From: Spirochaetota bacterium
GTDB lineage: Bacteria > Spirochaetota > UBA4802 > JAGODF01
NCBI GenBank assembly: GCA_029974015.1
Contig: JARKUF010000011.1
Coordinates: 18,100-82,099 of the forward strand
DNA: 64,000 bases
Direction: 5' to 3'
The position numbers and the translations under genes were made by a program. Below, piece by piece: positions 63,682-64,000 of the stretch. Position 1 is the stretch's first letter. Each line of letters begins with the position of its first letter. The notes below the pieces were generated by a model. The model was given only the letters and a program-made list of their open reading frames with translations, was not told the DNA's origin and searched no databases.

Positions 63682-64000
63682 TTAAACCTTCAGCTTTCTG
63701 ATTTCTTCAATAGGCAAGCCGGTTACCTCAGAAATGACCTTAATATCAATACCTTTTTTCTTCATGGCGCGGGCTGTTTCTTTTTTACCGGTTAGCATGC
63801 CTTGCTGCATTCCCTGTTTAATACCCAACTGTATGCCTTCATTTACCAGGTCTTTTCTGACTTCCTCTATTGTCTTTGCTAACATTGTTTTCGCCTCCAC
63901 AGGTGATTTTATCCGCTTAATGCCTTTTTCTGCATCTTCTATGGTCGCGTTAACCTGAAGGTACTTTTTAAGCCACACCAGAAATGTTCTTACAGCGCTT
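63682..64000 (-). CDS. Rpn-family nuclease/transposase-like protein, C-terminal part
   Basis: The coding frame runs off the window edge. The visible part has SAVRTFLVWLKKYLQ and KRIKSPVEAKTMLAKTIEEV, then a Gly/Gln/Met repeat-like helix (GIQLGIKQGMQQGM) and a terminal helical hairpin (GLPIEEIRKLKV), typical of the C-terminal tail of the PD-(D/E)XK Rpn/YhgA group. The nuclease domain itself is outside the window. These genes promote recombination and are often variable. The 288 bases separating it from the preceding gene hold nothing recognisable. Confidence 0.8.
   Translation of the reverse strand, partial: SAVRTFLVWLKKYLQVNATIEDAEKGIKRIKSPVEAKTMLAKTIEEVRKDLVNEGIQLGIKQGMQQGMLTGKKETARAMKKKGIDIKVISEVTGLPIEEIRKLKV

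Noticed and set aside
1..64000. CRISPR arrays, tRNA or rRNA genes, prophage
   Set aside because: No regularly spaced direct repeats, cloverleaf sequences, rRNA blocks or phage structural genes were seen by eye; a tRNAscan or Infernal run would settle it.

Overview
This is a 64 kb chromosomal segment from a moderately GC-rich bacterium, densely packed with genes on both strands. I see no rRNA, tRNA, CRISPR, phage or intact insertion sequence. Gene content suggests an anaerobic or facultative Gram-negative-type organism, and my best guess is an uncultured member of the Spirochaetota. Support for that: a full MoxR-DUF58-BatA/B/C/D cluster, a bacterial XPB-type helicase, RNase J, a 7TM-sensor SpoIIE phosphatase, an MlaE permease, an OmpA-type lipoprotein and a putative metallophosphoesterase lipoprotein. 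The lineage is inference, since no marker such as rRNA is present. Anaerobic capacity is indicated by a glycyl radical enzyme with its activase, a corrinoid (MetH) reactivation protein, HypA and a B12-binding radical SAM protein.

Layout. 0-5 kb: RNase J (cut by the window edge) coupled to dUTPase; an SRPBCC-like protein, XPB helicase and AcpS; a methyltransferase. 5-9.6 kb: a DUF4015 glycosidase-like protein; MlaE permease, an ABC ATPase homologue that has lost its catalytic residues, and LipB; a MetH-activation protein. 9.8-17 kb: a membrane AraC regulator, a K+/Na+:H+ antiporter, an orphan ABC ATPase, a CAP-domain exoprotein, a methyltransferase and small unknown proteins. 17.5-25.8 kb: DNA polymerase I; an ECF sigma/anti-sigma/DUF6249 operon; a B12 radical SAM protein; a SpoIIE phosphatase with the same 7TM sensor as the AraC protein; a histidine phosphatase. 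26-31.5 kb: methionine-type aminotransferase plus omega-amidase, then the ilvB-ilvN-ilvC branched-chain operon. 31.8-38.4 kb: metallophosphoesterase, ValS, NhaD-type antiporter, J-domain protein. 38.6-46.8 kb: OmpA lipoprotein, the overlapping ribBA - REC/HATPase - mtnA cluster, MetF, an NCS2-type permease, an unknown exported protein, HypA and MogA. 46.8-49.2 kb: an AT-richer stretch of unknown genes and repeats. 49.2-58.3 kb: thioesterase, MazG and the Bat cluster. 58.9-63.4 kb: glycyl radical enzyme, activase and flavin-binding split-barrel protein; then the edge of an Rpn-type nuclease gene.

Several genes converge on methionine and one-carbon metabolism: the MetH activator, MetF, MtnA and the aminotransferase/omega-amidase pair, which together look like methionine synthesis and salvage. 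Riboflavin, lipoate, molybdopterin and nickel cofactor genes are also present.

A family of about 90-125 bp hairpin-rich intergenic elements recurs at least eight times. The most interesting unexplained items are the glycyl radical cassette, the catalytically dead Mla-type ATPase, the paired 7TM sensors and this repeat family.
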